Below are positions 1 through 13,060 of a stretch of 64,000 nt of DNA, one piece after another; position 1 is the first letter of the stretch, and every line of letters starts with the position of its first letter. The translations under genes and the position numbers were made by a program. The DNA comes from Brugia malayi (Eukaryota > Nematoda > Chromadorea > Rhabditida > Onchocercidae): contig NW_025062479.1 in NCBI RefSeq assembly GCF_000002995.4, positions 20,022,721 through 20,086,720 of the forward strand, read 5' to 3'. The notes beneath the pieces are model-generated. The model searched no databases. It was not told where the DNA came from and saw only the letters and a list, made by a program, of their open reading frames with translations.

Positions 1-132
1 CATAAACTAAATCAATTAATTTCAGAATTCAAAATTTATTTTACGAAAAATTTTCAACATTTATAGCAATTATATTCAGTAGAGGACAATTTAATCAAAT
101 AGAAAATTTTATATGTCTGAGAAAAGACTTAC

Positions 133-2198
133 ATTGCTCTCTAGAATTTTTATTCATCATAGTAAATTTTTCCATGTCATCTCGTACCAATAAACAAATT
201 TTATTAATCCAAAACAGCAATGCATCAACACTATCCATTGGTTCTTCTCGTTTATCAACAGTTGTGTAATTCCTACAAGCATCAGATGAAAAATGGACAA
301 TTAATGAAAAACGATGAAGTCAAAAATAAATTTCGTCATTTATTTTGTTATAGCTATCATATTTTCATGGCAGTTATAGGAATGCATGTTCACAGTGAAC
401 AAAGAGGAAGGAATAGTTTTTTGATCTTTTGATGTATTAGCTATAACCTACCAAATAATTCATTTATTCCGAAGGACTGAAAATGGAAGTGGAAGAGATT
501 TCTAGACAGAAGAAATCCAAATTATTTCCACACCGACTTCTGTTCATTCTGCTCATTAACGAATCCATGTGATTTTATCCACATTTTTTACATTACTCTA
601 ATTATACTACAAAAGAAAAAAACTACTTACTGGACAGCTTCTACCACTTTATCAATAGTAATAATGGATCGCATATGTGCAATCATTAAAGAATCCATTA
701 CTGCCAAATGGGCAGCCTGAAAAAATTGGAAGTTTCCAACTGACAAAAATTAAACCTGTTAGTTTTAAATAACATCGACAAAAAATGAAATTTTAAACAA
801 ACTAATTGAAAGGGATATTAAAATGATCTCAAAAGTGATCAACCTGATGAAAAGGTTCAATAGTTGACAGCATTGCCTCAGTGATATTTGCTTCTTCGCC
901 GGATAACGTGATTGGAATGGAATGACTTGCCAAAGCTCGAAGTACAACGCTATGTGGTTTCTGAAATTTTACAGTGTACTGTAGTCATCAAATGGATAAA
1001 GTCTTGAATTCATAGGAAAAGTTATTTTCTCATGCATAACAAGAAAAAAGAACAAATTTTCAGAAAAAAGTAACAGTAAATTATTAAGCATCTTTCTAAA
1101 TTTCAAATATTTGGAATCTCACTGAAGATTTCTCGATCTTATATGCCAAAGCATAACATTTAGCATTCACGTACAACATTTGATTCAAGTCTTTGCATCA
1201 TTTATATGTTACATCAACCAATATAATCTTTACAGTTTTATGTGACTCAAAACATACTATATAAAAAGAACAATTTACACCTCTGAAAATAGTATTATTG
1301 ACCATAACTTACATTAAGAAGACTTTGGTCCTTAAATATTTTAGCTGCAGCATTACTGTACAACGACGCATTAGTTAAACCCGTCACTACGGCTGCTTCC
1401 AGCCAAAAAGTATTCTGAAAAAAGACATGCTTTTCCAAACTGTAAAAAACAGTACAAAAACTGGCTTTTTATATAACTAAAAACGATTTGTTAAACAAAC
1501 TGCTATAATTTTCATATGCTTTTACATTAGCCAAATGATCTAGATGTTTCGCTTCATTCACTGCCTGAAATATTGCTGTTGAATCGAACCAGAGTTGAAT
1601 TCTAACTTTTCATAAAGCACTCTTTCATGCACTCTAGTTATACGAAAAGTAATTGAAATGTAATTCAACTTGAACGAAAATGTACTTTGATTCTAAAATT
1701 TTCTTCTTGAACAAACACAGTATAAAGTACTAACATTGCTGTTCTCTTTGATCGGCTTAATTAAAAGATCAGGAGCAGTACTTCCGTAAACATGTCCAAT
1801 TAACCATTTCACCGATGCACTTAATTTACCCTTCAATATTATCACAATAGTAAATTTTACACTGAGATAATATGTGAACGCAAGATAGAAAGAATATTGA
1901 ACCAACCCATTCATTTCACTTCATTGCTTAACACAAAAACTTTTACTTATGATTTTTACACTTATAACAATACTTCGACTCTTGTACTTAATTCTTTCCA
2001 TCCATTTATAGGACTCTTTATTTTGAATACACAGAACAAAATAAAATGCGACTACAGTGCTGCTTAACTAACTAATTAATTGATTTTTGAATCCAACGAA
2101 TAATTTTTGATTTAAATTTAAATGTGAAATTTCCAAACAAAAACCTTTTCAACATTATAACAATTGATGGGAGTGATCCCGGGTAACGGTTCCTCCAT
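133..2198 (-). CDS. ptrn-1: Patronin/CAMSAP-type microtubule minus-end-binding protein, N-terminal 211 residues (3' part outside window)
   Basis: CAMSAP/patronin proteins bind and stabilise free microtubule minus ends. Seven coding exons read in one continuous phase: 2198-2145 (start ATG), 1830-1735, 1564-1526, 1414-1313, 960-844, 716-631 and 272-133, where the protein continues out of the window. The order of motifs follows the animal family: CYNVEKGKLSASVKWLIGHVYG matches the R(YDAA)..LAASLKWLLSKAYG segment (residues about 13-34); a helical middle (HSVVLRALASHSIPI, about 101-115); AAHLAVMDSLMIAHM with IDKVVEAV (137-164), like SAHMAMVDALMMAY..IEKVVASV; and VDALLFWINKI (about 180-190), like DAMVFWINKV, which leads into the CH domain. 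All introns are GT..AG; acceptors are TTTTCAG-like. The CH core, coiled coils and CKK domain should lie at coordinates below 1. The family call is from remembered human sequence, so the symbol is by orthology inference. Confidence 0.9.
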
Positions 2199-2268
2199 GC
2201 TTCTTGTTCGTTTTAATGCGACCCCAGTGACCCGAAGCCACACGCTGACGAGTGCAGCCACCCGTCTA
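2199..2268 (-). promoter_or_regulatory. 5' UTR and likely trans-splice acceptor of the patronin gene
   Basis: Upstream of the ATG at 2198 a roughly 70-base G+C-richer stretch ends at AGTTTTAG (AG at 2270-2269), with a second AG three bases further in. In nematodes an acceptor with no upstream coding exon is the usual sign of spliced-leader addition. Inference: no transcript evidence is available here. Confidence 0.45.
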
Positions 2269-2776
2269 CTAAAACTTAAAAAAGAGAAAAAACTGAGAGA
2301 AAAACAGTAATAATTAACATTACATAAATTTCATAAAATTTAGTTTTAAAATGTTTTTTAATATTAAATCCACAATTTAAGCATGGAAATTATTAAAATA
2401 TGATAATTCGTGACAAAAAAAAAGTAGAATCAATTACATCTTTTGAACAATAATTTGAAATAGAATCAGCCGCTTTTACAATAAAAAGTCAAGTATTATT
2501 TGAACAAAAGACTCGACATACTAGCACAATGGTCTTTTTTACTAAAATATCGAATGTTATTTCGGATGAAAAACAATGAAAATACTAAAATAAAATGACT
2601 GATAATTGTAGAAACTTAATATGAGGATAATTCACGCCATTTATCGCTCTGACAGATGAGCAAAGACTAAAAAATAGTGGAAATATTAAAAACAAAATTA
2701 TCCTGAAATTAAGCTTCCATAATTATCGATCATTTTGCTTCAGTAGTTTTTGTAATTTTTTTTTTTTTTTTTCTAG

Positions 2777-2824
2777 TTCACGTCGAAACATACAAATAAT
2801 TTTGGGCACAGGCAAAAAGAAGAG
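2777..2824 (+). CDS. Candidate short exon, divergent to the patronin gene
   Basis: A run of T ending in TTCTAG (AG 2775-2776) is followed by 48 open bases and a strong donor AAGAG|GTAAGA. Frame 0 reads FTSKHTNNFGHRQKEE; the frame offset by one base is also open, so the coding frame is undecided. A following acceptor TTTTTGATAG at about 2931-2942 leads to another short open stretch in compatible phase (INCCLSMQQLASA...). No family recognised. It could be a 5' non-coding exon of a gene transcribed away from patronin, or chance. Confidence 0.25.
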
Positions 2825-5800
2825 GTAAGAACAACCTCGCCTAAGCGTAAAAAACCAATTTTATATTAAGTTCGGCAAATAACGCAGAAAAAATTTGAAA
2901 TATATAAATATAAGCATTGAGATGAACGGTTTTTGATAGATAAACTGTTGTTTAAGCATGCAACAATTGGCCAGTGCGATTATTTTTCCAACAATCAATC
3001 CACTGAGATTATAAGCGGAAAAATGAGCGCTCTAATGTCAGCTGACTCATTTTATTACACATCAGCTAGTGTTATTGCTCTAAACAAATTTCAATGGAAA
3101 TGTTTCATAGTTTAATTCAGGACCACTTTAGCAATGCCATGCCATATCATGCTTATCATAAATAATCATAATTAATGTTTCATAAATTGATGAATTAATC
3201 GAGAATTCACGAAGCGATACTACACCAGACCATGTTTGACACAACAATATTGTCTTTTTTCATTAAGCCACTTTTAGTAAATTAATTTTATGCATATTAT
3301 TAATCAATTTCTCTTCTATCCTGAAAAAAAAAAAAAACAATCATTCCTTTCGATACTAGCAATTTGTTGAAAAAAGACTTGAATTTACAAACTATTGCAA
3401 GAAAAAAAGAAGTAACTTAAACTAAAGGTCAGGAAAAAAAAAAGAAAATTACATGGAACTATATTGAAATACATATGATTGAACAAGTCTTTCAAATGAA
3501 ATGTTTATGTGTATGAGAATAATCGAAATATTTCGAACAATTTTACAGCATTCGGAATTCAGAATGTGACACAGCAAAAAATGTTCCGGATGTGTTAAAT
3601 TCTGTCACTTTTGGATTTTCTGCATTAATTTTGCAATATCATCAAATTCCTAAATTTTCAAAGCTCTTTCATTGATTTATCATTGCAAAAGGACATTATC
3701 TCATTTGGCAATGCTTGTCATTCGTTGATTTCCTCACAACATACATTATTATATTATATTTCATCATTTTTATCAATCCCCGCTACTTTTCCGTTGACTG
3801 TTAATGACTAATGTACTACAATCAGTTATAATCCATAAAGTGCACGGGAAAAGAATAAGTTGGTTTCGTTTCTTCTTACAACAATAAAAAATTTGAATTT
3901 CAACAATTTCACATCAAATTTTCACATAAAAGGAAAAAGAAATCCTGAATTAAATAAAGAGACATCTTTAGTTATGCAATGCTAGCAACAACAGAAAATA
4001 CCTGTACTTCTGATTTATAAACAGGAATGCAATGATTTAATGAATTCAATGTGAACAAATGCGCAAAAGACTAGAATTAATAAAATATAAAGCAGAAATA
4101 TTTCGACAGTTATAAATTATAAATGTAACCGAACATCAGCATCCATCCTACGAATTATTTTCAAAAAAAGAATCGGATTTCGTTTAAAATTGTTTATTTT
4201 TCTTAGTTTTCGCCGAAAATTTCGATGTTACTTCATTGCAGAAATATGTTTTTCCAAAGAAAACTATAGCTAGCCGTGTAAAGCCATACGTAAATTACGG
4301 CTAAACGTGATATTAGACATTTATATGCAACATTTCGTAAGAAAAATTATAAGACAACATTCATTCACAGTTCATTTTATTTATTTGTAGCTTTTTAAGC
4401 CAAAAAGTACAGCCAAATTTGTTTGAAATTCATGTTTAAATTAAATCAATAAAGAAACCTTTAACCAACACCGTTATCCAACCAACACCGCCATTTTAAA
4501 TCGATGACACCATTTGACAAACTTGATCAGATACAAGACAATAACAAATGACAAACATAAATGCGGACCAACAACAATGTGTACAGATTCACAGCGCAAA
4601 TTTTTATGTCTCATTTGTGTTCGTCTAACAATTCAGAAAAAATTGCTATAATTAATTCGAGTGTTCATTTTATGATAGTCAAACATAATTGGGCACATAG
4701 TAATGCATTAATCATTTTATCATGGATAGTCCAAAATATTTATTGTATCTGTATTTTTAAAATATATCCTAAATAACTAGTACAATTTTCAGAATTTAAA
4801 GAAAAAAAAAGTTAATTTGTCTATTCATTTTTTTCTATTAGCATTAATTTCTATACAGTAATATTACCTTAACTATTCCTTTTTTTCTTAACAGCAAATT
4901 ATTTCTCTATGTTATTATTGAGAAATATTTCCCATTTGTGGTCAAAATGATGAAATTATGAGTTCTACTTTTAATTAATCTTATCATTTATAAAATATAC
5001 GTGCAAATTATTGTTATTTAAATAAAAAATTTCTAAGTATTTTATCAGGAAATAAAAAAAAAGCAAATGAAAGAAAAAATTTTTCTCTTTAACAACAACA
5101 TTTAACAAATTTGAATTAGAACATGGAGCGTAAATGAGCAAAGATCGAAGAAATGGTACAAATGTAAATTTCAATTTTTTCACTTCACTCTTTTTCTCAT
5201 TTCTTTCCATCTTTCCTTTCATTTTGCTCATATCACAAAATGATCTCTCGTCTTTTGATAAAATCACAACAAAAAATATTTTTTTGTTCAATGTCAAATG
5301 AACCATTTCATTTGAGCAATTATAATTTGATGTAATTAATTTAATTTTTAAAATGATACGAGATCAACATAATGATAACAATATAAAACAAATAATGTGC
5401 AATGAAATATTTCTAAAAAAAAAATTGAAAAAAATAAAATTAAATTTCATTTGATTTAAACAATTTATTAATTTGCAATGGGCATAAACTGAATGTATAA
5501 TATACCTATTATAGACAAATTATTATGCTAATAAAATGTTACATTCGTTATTTCAAAAAAAGCTTCTTCCAATATAAAGCAGTAATTGTTTTTGCTCCAT
5601 ATGTTATTTTATTGATCTCACAGCACGATTGGTGTCACTCAGGAAATCTTGGCTAATATTTATGATACTGAAGAATTAATGGAGTTCGAATAATAATTTG
5701 ATTTGACTAGCTTGACTTAATCTATGTTAGTAATTTAATCAAACTTTTTGAATTTAGTCATGCAACAACCATTTGCTCTATACTAATTATTCAAGGATTG

Positions 5801-6284
5801 CTTAAGAAAAAATAATTTGATCAATTATTTATTCACCAATTATTATGCTTGGAATCTAAGTAAAAAGTTCAATTTTTCTTCCTATTCTATTTTTTTTTCA
5901 CTTCTATGATTCATTCATATGTTTTATATGAATACAAATATAAATTAAATGTCATTTTGTATGAGAATATTAACTGTCATCGATAAGGAATTAATTACTG
6001 CATTAAATATATTCCTAAAACTTTCATAATTTTGAAAATAAAATAAACATTTCAGAAGACTATGATAAAAATGACAATTATTCTAAAGCAATTGTGTACT
6101 AGACTTGCAGGCCAAAAGGAAACAAACAAAAAACAATCATATCAATAACAACAATAATAGTAATAACAATAATAAAATGCTATAATTGAAATGATTAAAA
6201 TCTAATTTAAATTCATTATTAACATCATTAATTGAGCAAAAATACTTCGAATGATTTCTTCTCATTCGTTAAGCCTTTACTTTG
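2825..6284. other. Non-coding spacer between patronin and astacin genes
   Basis: A+T-rich sequence without a supportable exon. It holds poly(A/T) runs, small direct repeats such as two copies of ACCAACACCG near 4470-4490, and short AATAAC runs near 6140-6175. Two apparent 60-71-codon frames here (2933-3115, 4561-4776) lack family resemblance. AATGAA at 6217-6212 on the minus strand, about 70 bases past the astacin stop, could serve as a variant poly(A) signal; I see no AATAAA in that interval. Confidence 0.5.
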
Positions 6285-7205
6285 CTATGTTTTTTTCAAT
6301 CGAAACCTAATTAGAGCTTGTGTGTAGTCCCTTCTATTGAATAGTATAACGGGAAGTATTGGACCATTTGCTTTCACAATTTTTCCATTCGATCGTTCAC
6401 AACAAAATCTGAAATTTCCACTTATTTTTCAAATTTAATTTTATCCTCTATTAAAAAGATTTTTTAACAGTGATAAAATTAAACAACATATATTATCTTA
6501 TGCTAATGTTATCTAATTTTTTTCAACAAAAATTAAATATTCTGAAAAAATGAATATAAAATTTTAAAAATACTGCATCTTTCGTGCAATAGTTCCACAA
6601 TTTGTTAATCTGCTTTTTTGTTGTGAGGAAAGAAAAAAAAAAAAAAAAAAAGAAAAAAAACGAGAAAAGAATAGAAGACCTGTATCCGGTTAATCTCTTA
6701 TCAGCAACAGCTTTTATCTCTAAACCACCAAAAATGCATCCTTCTGAACAAGTACCAGAAAGTGAAGTTATTTCCATTTCAATAATTTCATGTTGTCCAG
6801 CCTGTTGAAATCATTTATTAACAAGGTAAAAGGAAAACTGCAAATTGAGTGGAATAAAATAATTGTAATAATAATAATAATAAAATAATAACAATAACAA
6901 TAAAACTGTGATACTAGTAATAAACAATTTAGCAATTATTGTAAAATTAACAATTACGAGGTAACCTTAATTTGATAAGAAATGAAGATGAATTACCTCA
7001 ATCCACCAGTGACAGTAAGATATGTCATCACTGTAGAATCCAGATTTACCCATTTTTGCATTTAATATTTGCCATTCAGATGTTGCACGTAAATTACCAC
7101 CACAACCAAATGAATCAGCCTTAATTAATTTTATTTACTATAATTAACAATTTTAGCAAAAGAATTATGAGGACTGAATTGCTCTATTTTTTTAGTGGAC
7201 AAATG

Positions 7206-7241
<36 letters not shown>

Positions 7242-10200
7242 CAAAAATAATTTAATGTGCAAAAAAAAAATACGTCGAAGAAGACAGACGAAAATTTTTA
7301 TTTCTCAAAATAATCTAAGTGAAACTTTTTGGAGAAATAAAAAAGGAAAAAAATTTTTGGAAAATTTCTTTCATTCTCTCTCTTTATTATCATTTTTATT
7401 TTCTAATTTGCACTTATTTATTTGATTTTTTTTTTTTTTTTTAAAAAGTAATTTCTAACAAACAATTGCTTGCTTAATAATGCATTTATTTCTGTTGCAG
7501 TGGTATTATAATTCCATTATTTTTAACTATTTGAAAACATTTTGTTGAATTAATTATATCCAATAAATTTCATCGTTCTTTCAAATTTATGTGAAAAAGA
7601 AAAAAACAATGTTATATTTAGAATAAAATTGTGGAAACTTTATTTTCTTATCAAAATCAAAAGTAAAAAAAAAATTTTAAAGTGACAAATGATATTTTTC
7701 AATAATAAATGAAATTTTGTTATAAAATTTTTTAAATGATAGCTTTTGTTATTTTTTCTAGTATTTTTTCTTACTATTTTTTGCTACTTATTTTGATTTA
7801 TATATTATTCTTATTTTAACATTTCATGAAAATTTAAATTATTTACTCCAAAATATTATTGCACTTATATCGAAGTAAAAGTAATCATTTATCTCGTTAA
7901 AATTTTTATTTATTTTTCTTTTTGAATTTGATTTTTTTTTTTTTTGAAATACATTAGCAAAAGTAGTTGCAAAAAAGATCTCAGTAATTAGCTGATTAAA
8001 AACAAACCCGCCGTTCGCAATATCTTCCACCGTACCCGGATGGGCATAAACAACTATAACAATCTCTTGGATGTTGATATCCATTATTCATGCATCTGAT
8101 GTTGTTTTTGCATTGACCTGTTGAAAAAAAAAAGTTAATTTATGCCTCAGAATATGAATTAGGATTTAAATTTCGATTTGGAAAACCATTCATGCATTTT
8201 GGTATTAATTTTGCAAATTTTTTTGATAAACTTTTGAAATTATTTAAATTACTTTTGCTAAATTACTCGTGAAGATTTTCTGGTAGGTGCTATTATTATC
8301 ACAATAATAATTATTTTTGTTCTTTTTTTTTTGTTTTTTAAAGCAAGAGATTAATTCATACTTCAGAATTTGCAAAAGAAAAAAAATGAATCGAAATTTA
8401 TTCTTGGGAATCAATTCATGTTTACAATGATCAATTCAGCAAAGAAAACATGTTTATGTCTTAAAAATAGAGATTTTTTTATTTTTTATAAGCTGATAAT
8501 ATTTTATTTTTAAATTTAATTTTATTGCATAACAACAAATTTTTACTCAAAATAAAATTCAATCCAATGCTTAAAGACAATATTAAAATAAATTAATATA
8601 AATAATTTCGCATCGATTAACGGCGGAAATTTTAAGTGATAATTTCAATGGCATGAAATAATGAAAAATAATTTGATGAAATTTTTATGACATTTGTTGC
8701 TTTACTGTACTAGCAAATGAAATTTGACATACCTAAGCATTTATAATGTGTATTCATCATGAGAATATCAATGAATGTTGGCCCAGTACCACTACCCATC
8801 GTATCTTCATACCACGAATACCGTGGAATAATTGTTGGACCACTATTACTTGTAAATCTAAAACAATATGGAAATTCTTTTATTTGACTATTAACAAAAT
8901 CTGAAACATTTGATAGTAAATAACTATAAGAAAAAATTCTAAAGAAAGCTATTAAACTTTAGTATACTAATTTAATCAAAATTAAGTATAAAAAACATTT
9001 TATATATTTATACAAAATTTTATAATTCATATCAAAATTAAAAATCGTTATTTAAATTGTATTTTTTAAATTAAACTTACGCTTTCTTGCTATAATGCAT
9101 TACGCTACCATAGTCATATGGAAGTCCATAGTTATAATTATCTTCACGCGACGAACGCATAAAATTTGACGATAAACCATCCTCAAATTTACGCATTAAT
9201 CAATTTTAGAACAAATTAATTATTTAAATGATCAACGGTTTTCATCAAATAATTAAAATTAAATAAAAATACTTGAATACTGGATGAATTATTTAACAAC
9301 TGTTCATGTATATGTAAGTTCTCGATAGAAATGTGATCATAGTGGCAATGTTGTCACATACTGTCACATCATATCATTGCATTAAGATATGCATTGATTT
9401 GAATGATTACTAATTGCTAATAATTCTGATTGTTTGTCTGTCTATTATTCTCATGGAGTGAATAACTGAGTAAATAATATAAAAGCTATATATGATAACA
9501 ACAATAATGAAGCAGTAATAATAATACAATAATTAACAATAATAGTAATAGCAATGGAATTTAATTCATTTTTAAAATAAAATAAAAGCTAAAAACTCAT
9601 ATTTCTGTAATTTTTCATTCAGCAATTTATTTCATCTTATTCCGATTCTATCTGTTCGTTTTTTTTTTTTTTTTTTTCTTGAGAATTTTCTTTTAGCCAA
9701 AAAAGATAAATATATTTACTTGGATATTGTTAAATTTAATCCAAATATATTCATCGCGGTCCGCTCGGGTGTGAGTGTGCAAGAAACCTAATGCATGGCC
9801 AATTTCATGTGAAATTGTATGAATCTAAAATTGAATTTATCACATTCAATTTAATCATTTTTCCATTTCGAAAAGTGCTTTTGTAATACAAAATTTGCTA
9901 AAACGTATGGCTGAAATGAAAAAAATGAAAGAAAGTGAGAAAAATGCTTATGAAACTGTAACGAAAATAACTTTGTAAAATGAGCTTCAAAAATTAGCAT
10001 CAGTGATAATGGTAAAACAGTGATAAAGTGACAATAACAATATTAATAATTTAAATAACAAACATGTTCACAGTTATAACCAATCGAAACTGGCTGCTTT
10101 GTCCATTGCGACATATGGCCAATATAACTGGAGCAACTTGACCCCTGCAAACTTTAGCTATAATTAAATTAAAACAAAAATTCGATTTGTTATCACAGCA

Positions 10201-12786
10201 ATAAATTAATATTATAAAATTTAGCAATAACAAATAAATAAATAATAAATTTATCATATTTAACAATAAACATTTGATACTGGTTAATACAAATTCAATA
10301 TTATCTTTCAATCAATTATGCACTTTTTATTTGTTTCATTTTATTTATTCATTTATTTAATGAGATATTTTATTAACTTTTAGTTATAAATATGAAAATT
10401 AGTTCCTAATTACAATTATAAATATAAATATGAAAAATTATACTAGTTTTTTAATATATATACGAAAAATATTCTTGTAAATATTGTTTTCTTATTAAAC
10501 TGTCTTATTGTAATTAAATAATTTTGTAAGTTTTTTAAACAAAAGAACTAACTCGAACAAAAACGAGCGCATTTTTTTTATTGCTAGCTGGAATAAAAGT
10601 AATGCATGTACTACTTTCCCACTTTTCAATTGATTTCTTTATAATATCTTTGGCGTGCTGTGCTGAAATAAAAAAAAAAAACGCAATCAAAAATTTGATA
10701 ATTCAGTCTATGAAATAAATAAATGTTTTAATGTCAGATTACCAAGTTAAAATTAGTGTTGGTTAGTGGATTTAATGTTATTAATGCAACAATAAATTTG
10801 CTAATATTAAAATTATGTTAATAATGTCACAAGCTAACCTTTTACAACAAATATTTCAATCACTTATCATTTTTTTTATTTAAGTAAAATTAAATAGCTA
10901 ATGTAAATTTGACTTTGAAATTATTATAAAAGCTAAGAACACATCTAAATTTTTATCATTCTATGAAATTATCTTAGCACACATCAAAATTTAATTGCAT
11001 AATGCAATAACATTTTAAAGTGTGAGTTAAAAATTTTAAATGAACATAAAATATTAGCTTAACTGTTAGATATTTTCTAAGTTTAATATTTGATAAAAAT
11101 TTCACCTTAAAGCTTTAAACCATATATGTATGTATTTTGTTTTCAAAAAACTATTCACTTCTCATTTAAAAATTAGTGCATATACATAAATTCTGCAAAT
11201 TTTTTGAAAAATTTCTTACAAATTTTGCATTATAGATTATATATAAGTATATTAATATATAGTTTTTGTATAAAATTAAAAAATGAAATTATATTCATAC
11301 AAAGTTTTGAGTCAATTCTATATGGCACAATGCCATCTTGCCAGAAATAGTTATCAGAGCGATAAGCTTGTCGCTTCTTTCGTCCCATTCTGATTGTTCG
11401 ATTTGAAAATGTCATTGCGTAATTGAATGTTTGATTCCAAATCTTTTCTTGCTGCCTAAGTGACAATATATCGTTTTTTTTTTTTTTTTTTCGTCTTTTT
11501 TTTTTTTTTTTTTTGTAATTTCTTTTGCTTTGTTTTTTAAAAAAGTGTTTGTGTCTTATTTTTTTTTAAAATAATTTTTACAAATCTGGAATTTGATAAT
11601 TTTTAATAGTTATAGATGATATTTTTCTGCATACATCCTCTATAATATAAAAATAAGAAATCCATATTAAAATTTACCAGTATTACTAATTGCTAAAATC
11701 AATAATAATTCATTTCATGAAATAATTAAAATACTGCTAAATTTTAACCAAAATAATTAAAATGCTGTTGCTTACATATTATTCAACTGATTCAATTATT
11801 TTTTAACATCCCTCCGTAAAAGCAAAAATGACTGCTAGCACAATATCAAAACATTTAAATTTTGCAATTAATTCAACAATGCTTTTTAGCAGTACAATTA
11901 TAAGTAACTTTTTAAACAATAAAATAATTTAATTAATTTTTTTGACAATCAAAAAAAGAAAAAAGCAAACTTTGTAAGGATAATATCGCCTTCAAATAGG
12001 CGTATGTTATTACCCAAATACTGATTAAATGTTCCGCCTGTTGGTGACATTCTATCAGAATTGTTATCAATCGGTTCTTTCCCGATGGCCATCTTATCCG
12101 GAACATTTTCAGGATGTTCATTCCGCTAAACTTTTAAATTTGATTAAAAATAAGATGAAAGAGAAGAACATTATTAGATTGTATCAAAATAATAGAAAAA
12201 AAAAGAATCGAAAAAAAAAATTGCTAATTGAACTTAAAATAGCAATGGAAAAGAATTTTTTTTTTGTCGTTTTCTAAAATTATAAATTTTATTACTTTCC
12301 GAATTTTTTTTAACTGACCATCAATTATTCTATTGATTTTTATTTAAAATTACCACAATTATCTTGTTAATTATCATTTGATAACTTTATTCCATCTCAA
12401 TAACATTTCAAAAAAAAGAAGATGAAAATTTTTATGTCTTTTTTTTTTAAAAAAAACGATGCAAATAGTATAATTTTTGCCTGTGATAATTAATGACTAA
12501 CAATAATAAAAGTAAAAAAAAAACTTTTTCAAAAATTCGAAATCATTCACTTTTAATTAAATTTCATTAAATTTAAAAACACTTAAGTATATTAAAGATT
12601 AAAAATAACACAAATTAAAAAATGATAACTAATGATTATTAGTCAAAAGAATGTCTATTTTATCACTGTGTTAACGATTGTTCTACCTACCAATGCAGGA
12701 ATAATCATCGCTGGTGAGATATGGCATAACCAACTGATAAGGGCTATTAAAGCCAGCGGCACTCGTGGCACTGCGGAATAAAACAT
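6285..12786 (-). CDS. Secreted astacin zinc metalloprotease, NAS type: signal peptide - propeptide - astacin - EGF - CUB
   Basis: A secreted zinc endopeptidase, probably acting on cuticle, eggshell or other extracellular protein. Twelve exons in unbroken phase give 468 residues: 12786-12691, 12125-11971, 11455-11301, 10662-10553, 10144-10064, 9824-9720, 9181-9081, 8857-8733, 8117-8008, 7119-6997, 6801-6680, 6408-6285 (stop TAG). Residues 1-26 are a signal peptide (MFYSAVPRVPLALIALISWL...). The propeptide has FEGD at 76-79, the inhibitory Asp motif, and two N-glycosylation sequons. A furin site RKKR (109-112) releases QAYRSDNYFW. The zinc site HEIGHALGFLH (His205, His209, His215; catalytic Glu206) and Met-turn SVMHY (Met262, Tyr264) are intact. 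A six-Cys EGF module (about 306-344) and a CUB domain (352 to the end) follow. Odd points: Thr216 after the third zinc His, usually Glu, and one donor reading GTTTGC after exon 2. EGF-CUB without TSP1 fits the large nematode NAS group; the exact orthologue is undecided. Confidence 0.93.
12562..12661. repeat. Exact 100-bp direct duplication, copy 1 (intron 1 of the astacin gene)
   Basis: Identical base for base to 12961-13060, at an offset of 399 bases. Copy 1 lies in intron 1, 30 bases beyond the exon 1 donor. Begins TTTCATTAAATTTAAAAACA. Confidence 0.95.
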
Positions 12787-12792
12787 CCAACT
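12787..12792 (-). promoter_or_regulatory. Putative trans-splice acceptor that fixes the astacin start codon
   Basis: AAATTTTAG (AG 12792-12791) lies only four bases before the ATG at 12786. The frame is open further upstream, but only from a TTG codon, across the acceptor. The ATG after the acceptor gives a well-formed signal peptide, so a spliced leader probably joins here. Confidence 0.5.
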
Positions 12793-12916
12793 AAAATTTG
12801 AAATTAAAAACAAAAGAACAAATATAATTAATATTGAAGACGAAAGATGGCAGAAAAAACTCAATCTCAAATGGTCATTTTTTTTAATTTATAGAAAAAA
12901 GCTATTCCAATTTCTT

Positions 12917-12921
<5 letters not shown>

Positions 12922-12960
<39 letters not shown>
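12922..12960. repeat. 39-base poly(A) run
   Basis: One of the longest homopolymers in the window. It lies directly against the duplicated 100-bp segment, a position where slippage, insertion or misassembly is likely. Confidence 0.95.
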
Positions 12961-12965
<5 letters not shown>

Positions 12966-13060
12966 TTAAATTTAAAAACACTTAAGTATATTAAAGATTA
13001 AAAATAACACAAATTAAAAAATGATAACTAATGATTATTAGTCAAAAGAATGTCTATTTT
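12961..13060. repeat. Exact 100-bp direct duplication, copy 2 (upstream of the astacin gene)
   Basis: Identical to 12562-12661. Its left edge abuts a 39-base poly(A) run (12922-12960), and its right edge diverges abruptly from copy 1 after TCTATTTT. The two copies bracket exon 1 of the astacin gene. Confidence 0.95.

Noticed and set aside
6602..6808. 68-codon plus-strand frame
   Set aside because: It is antisense to astacin exon 11 and its neighbouring intron with a poly(A) run; the minus-strand CUB exon explains the sequence.
12655..12870. 71-codon minus-strand frame with an apparently longer signal peptide
   Set aside because: Its first codon is TTG, not ATG, and it crosses a TTTTAG acceptor. 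The in-frame ATG at 12786 right after that acceptor gives a normal signal peptide, so the extra N-terminus is not coding.
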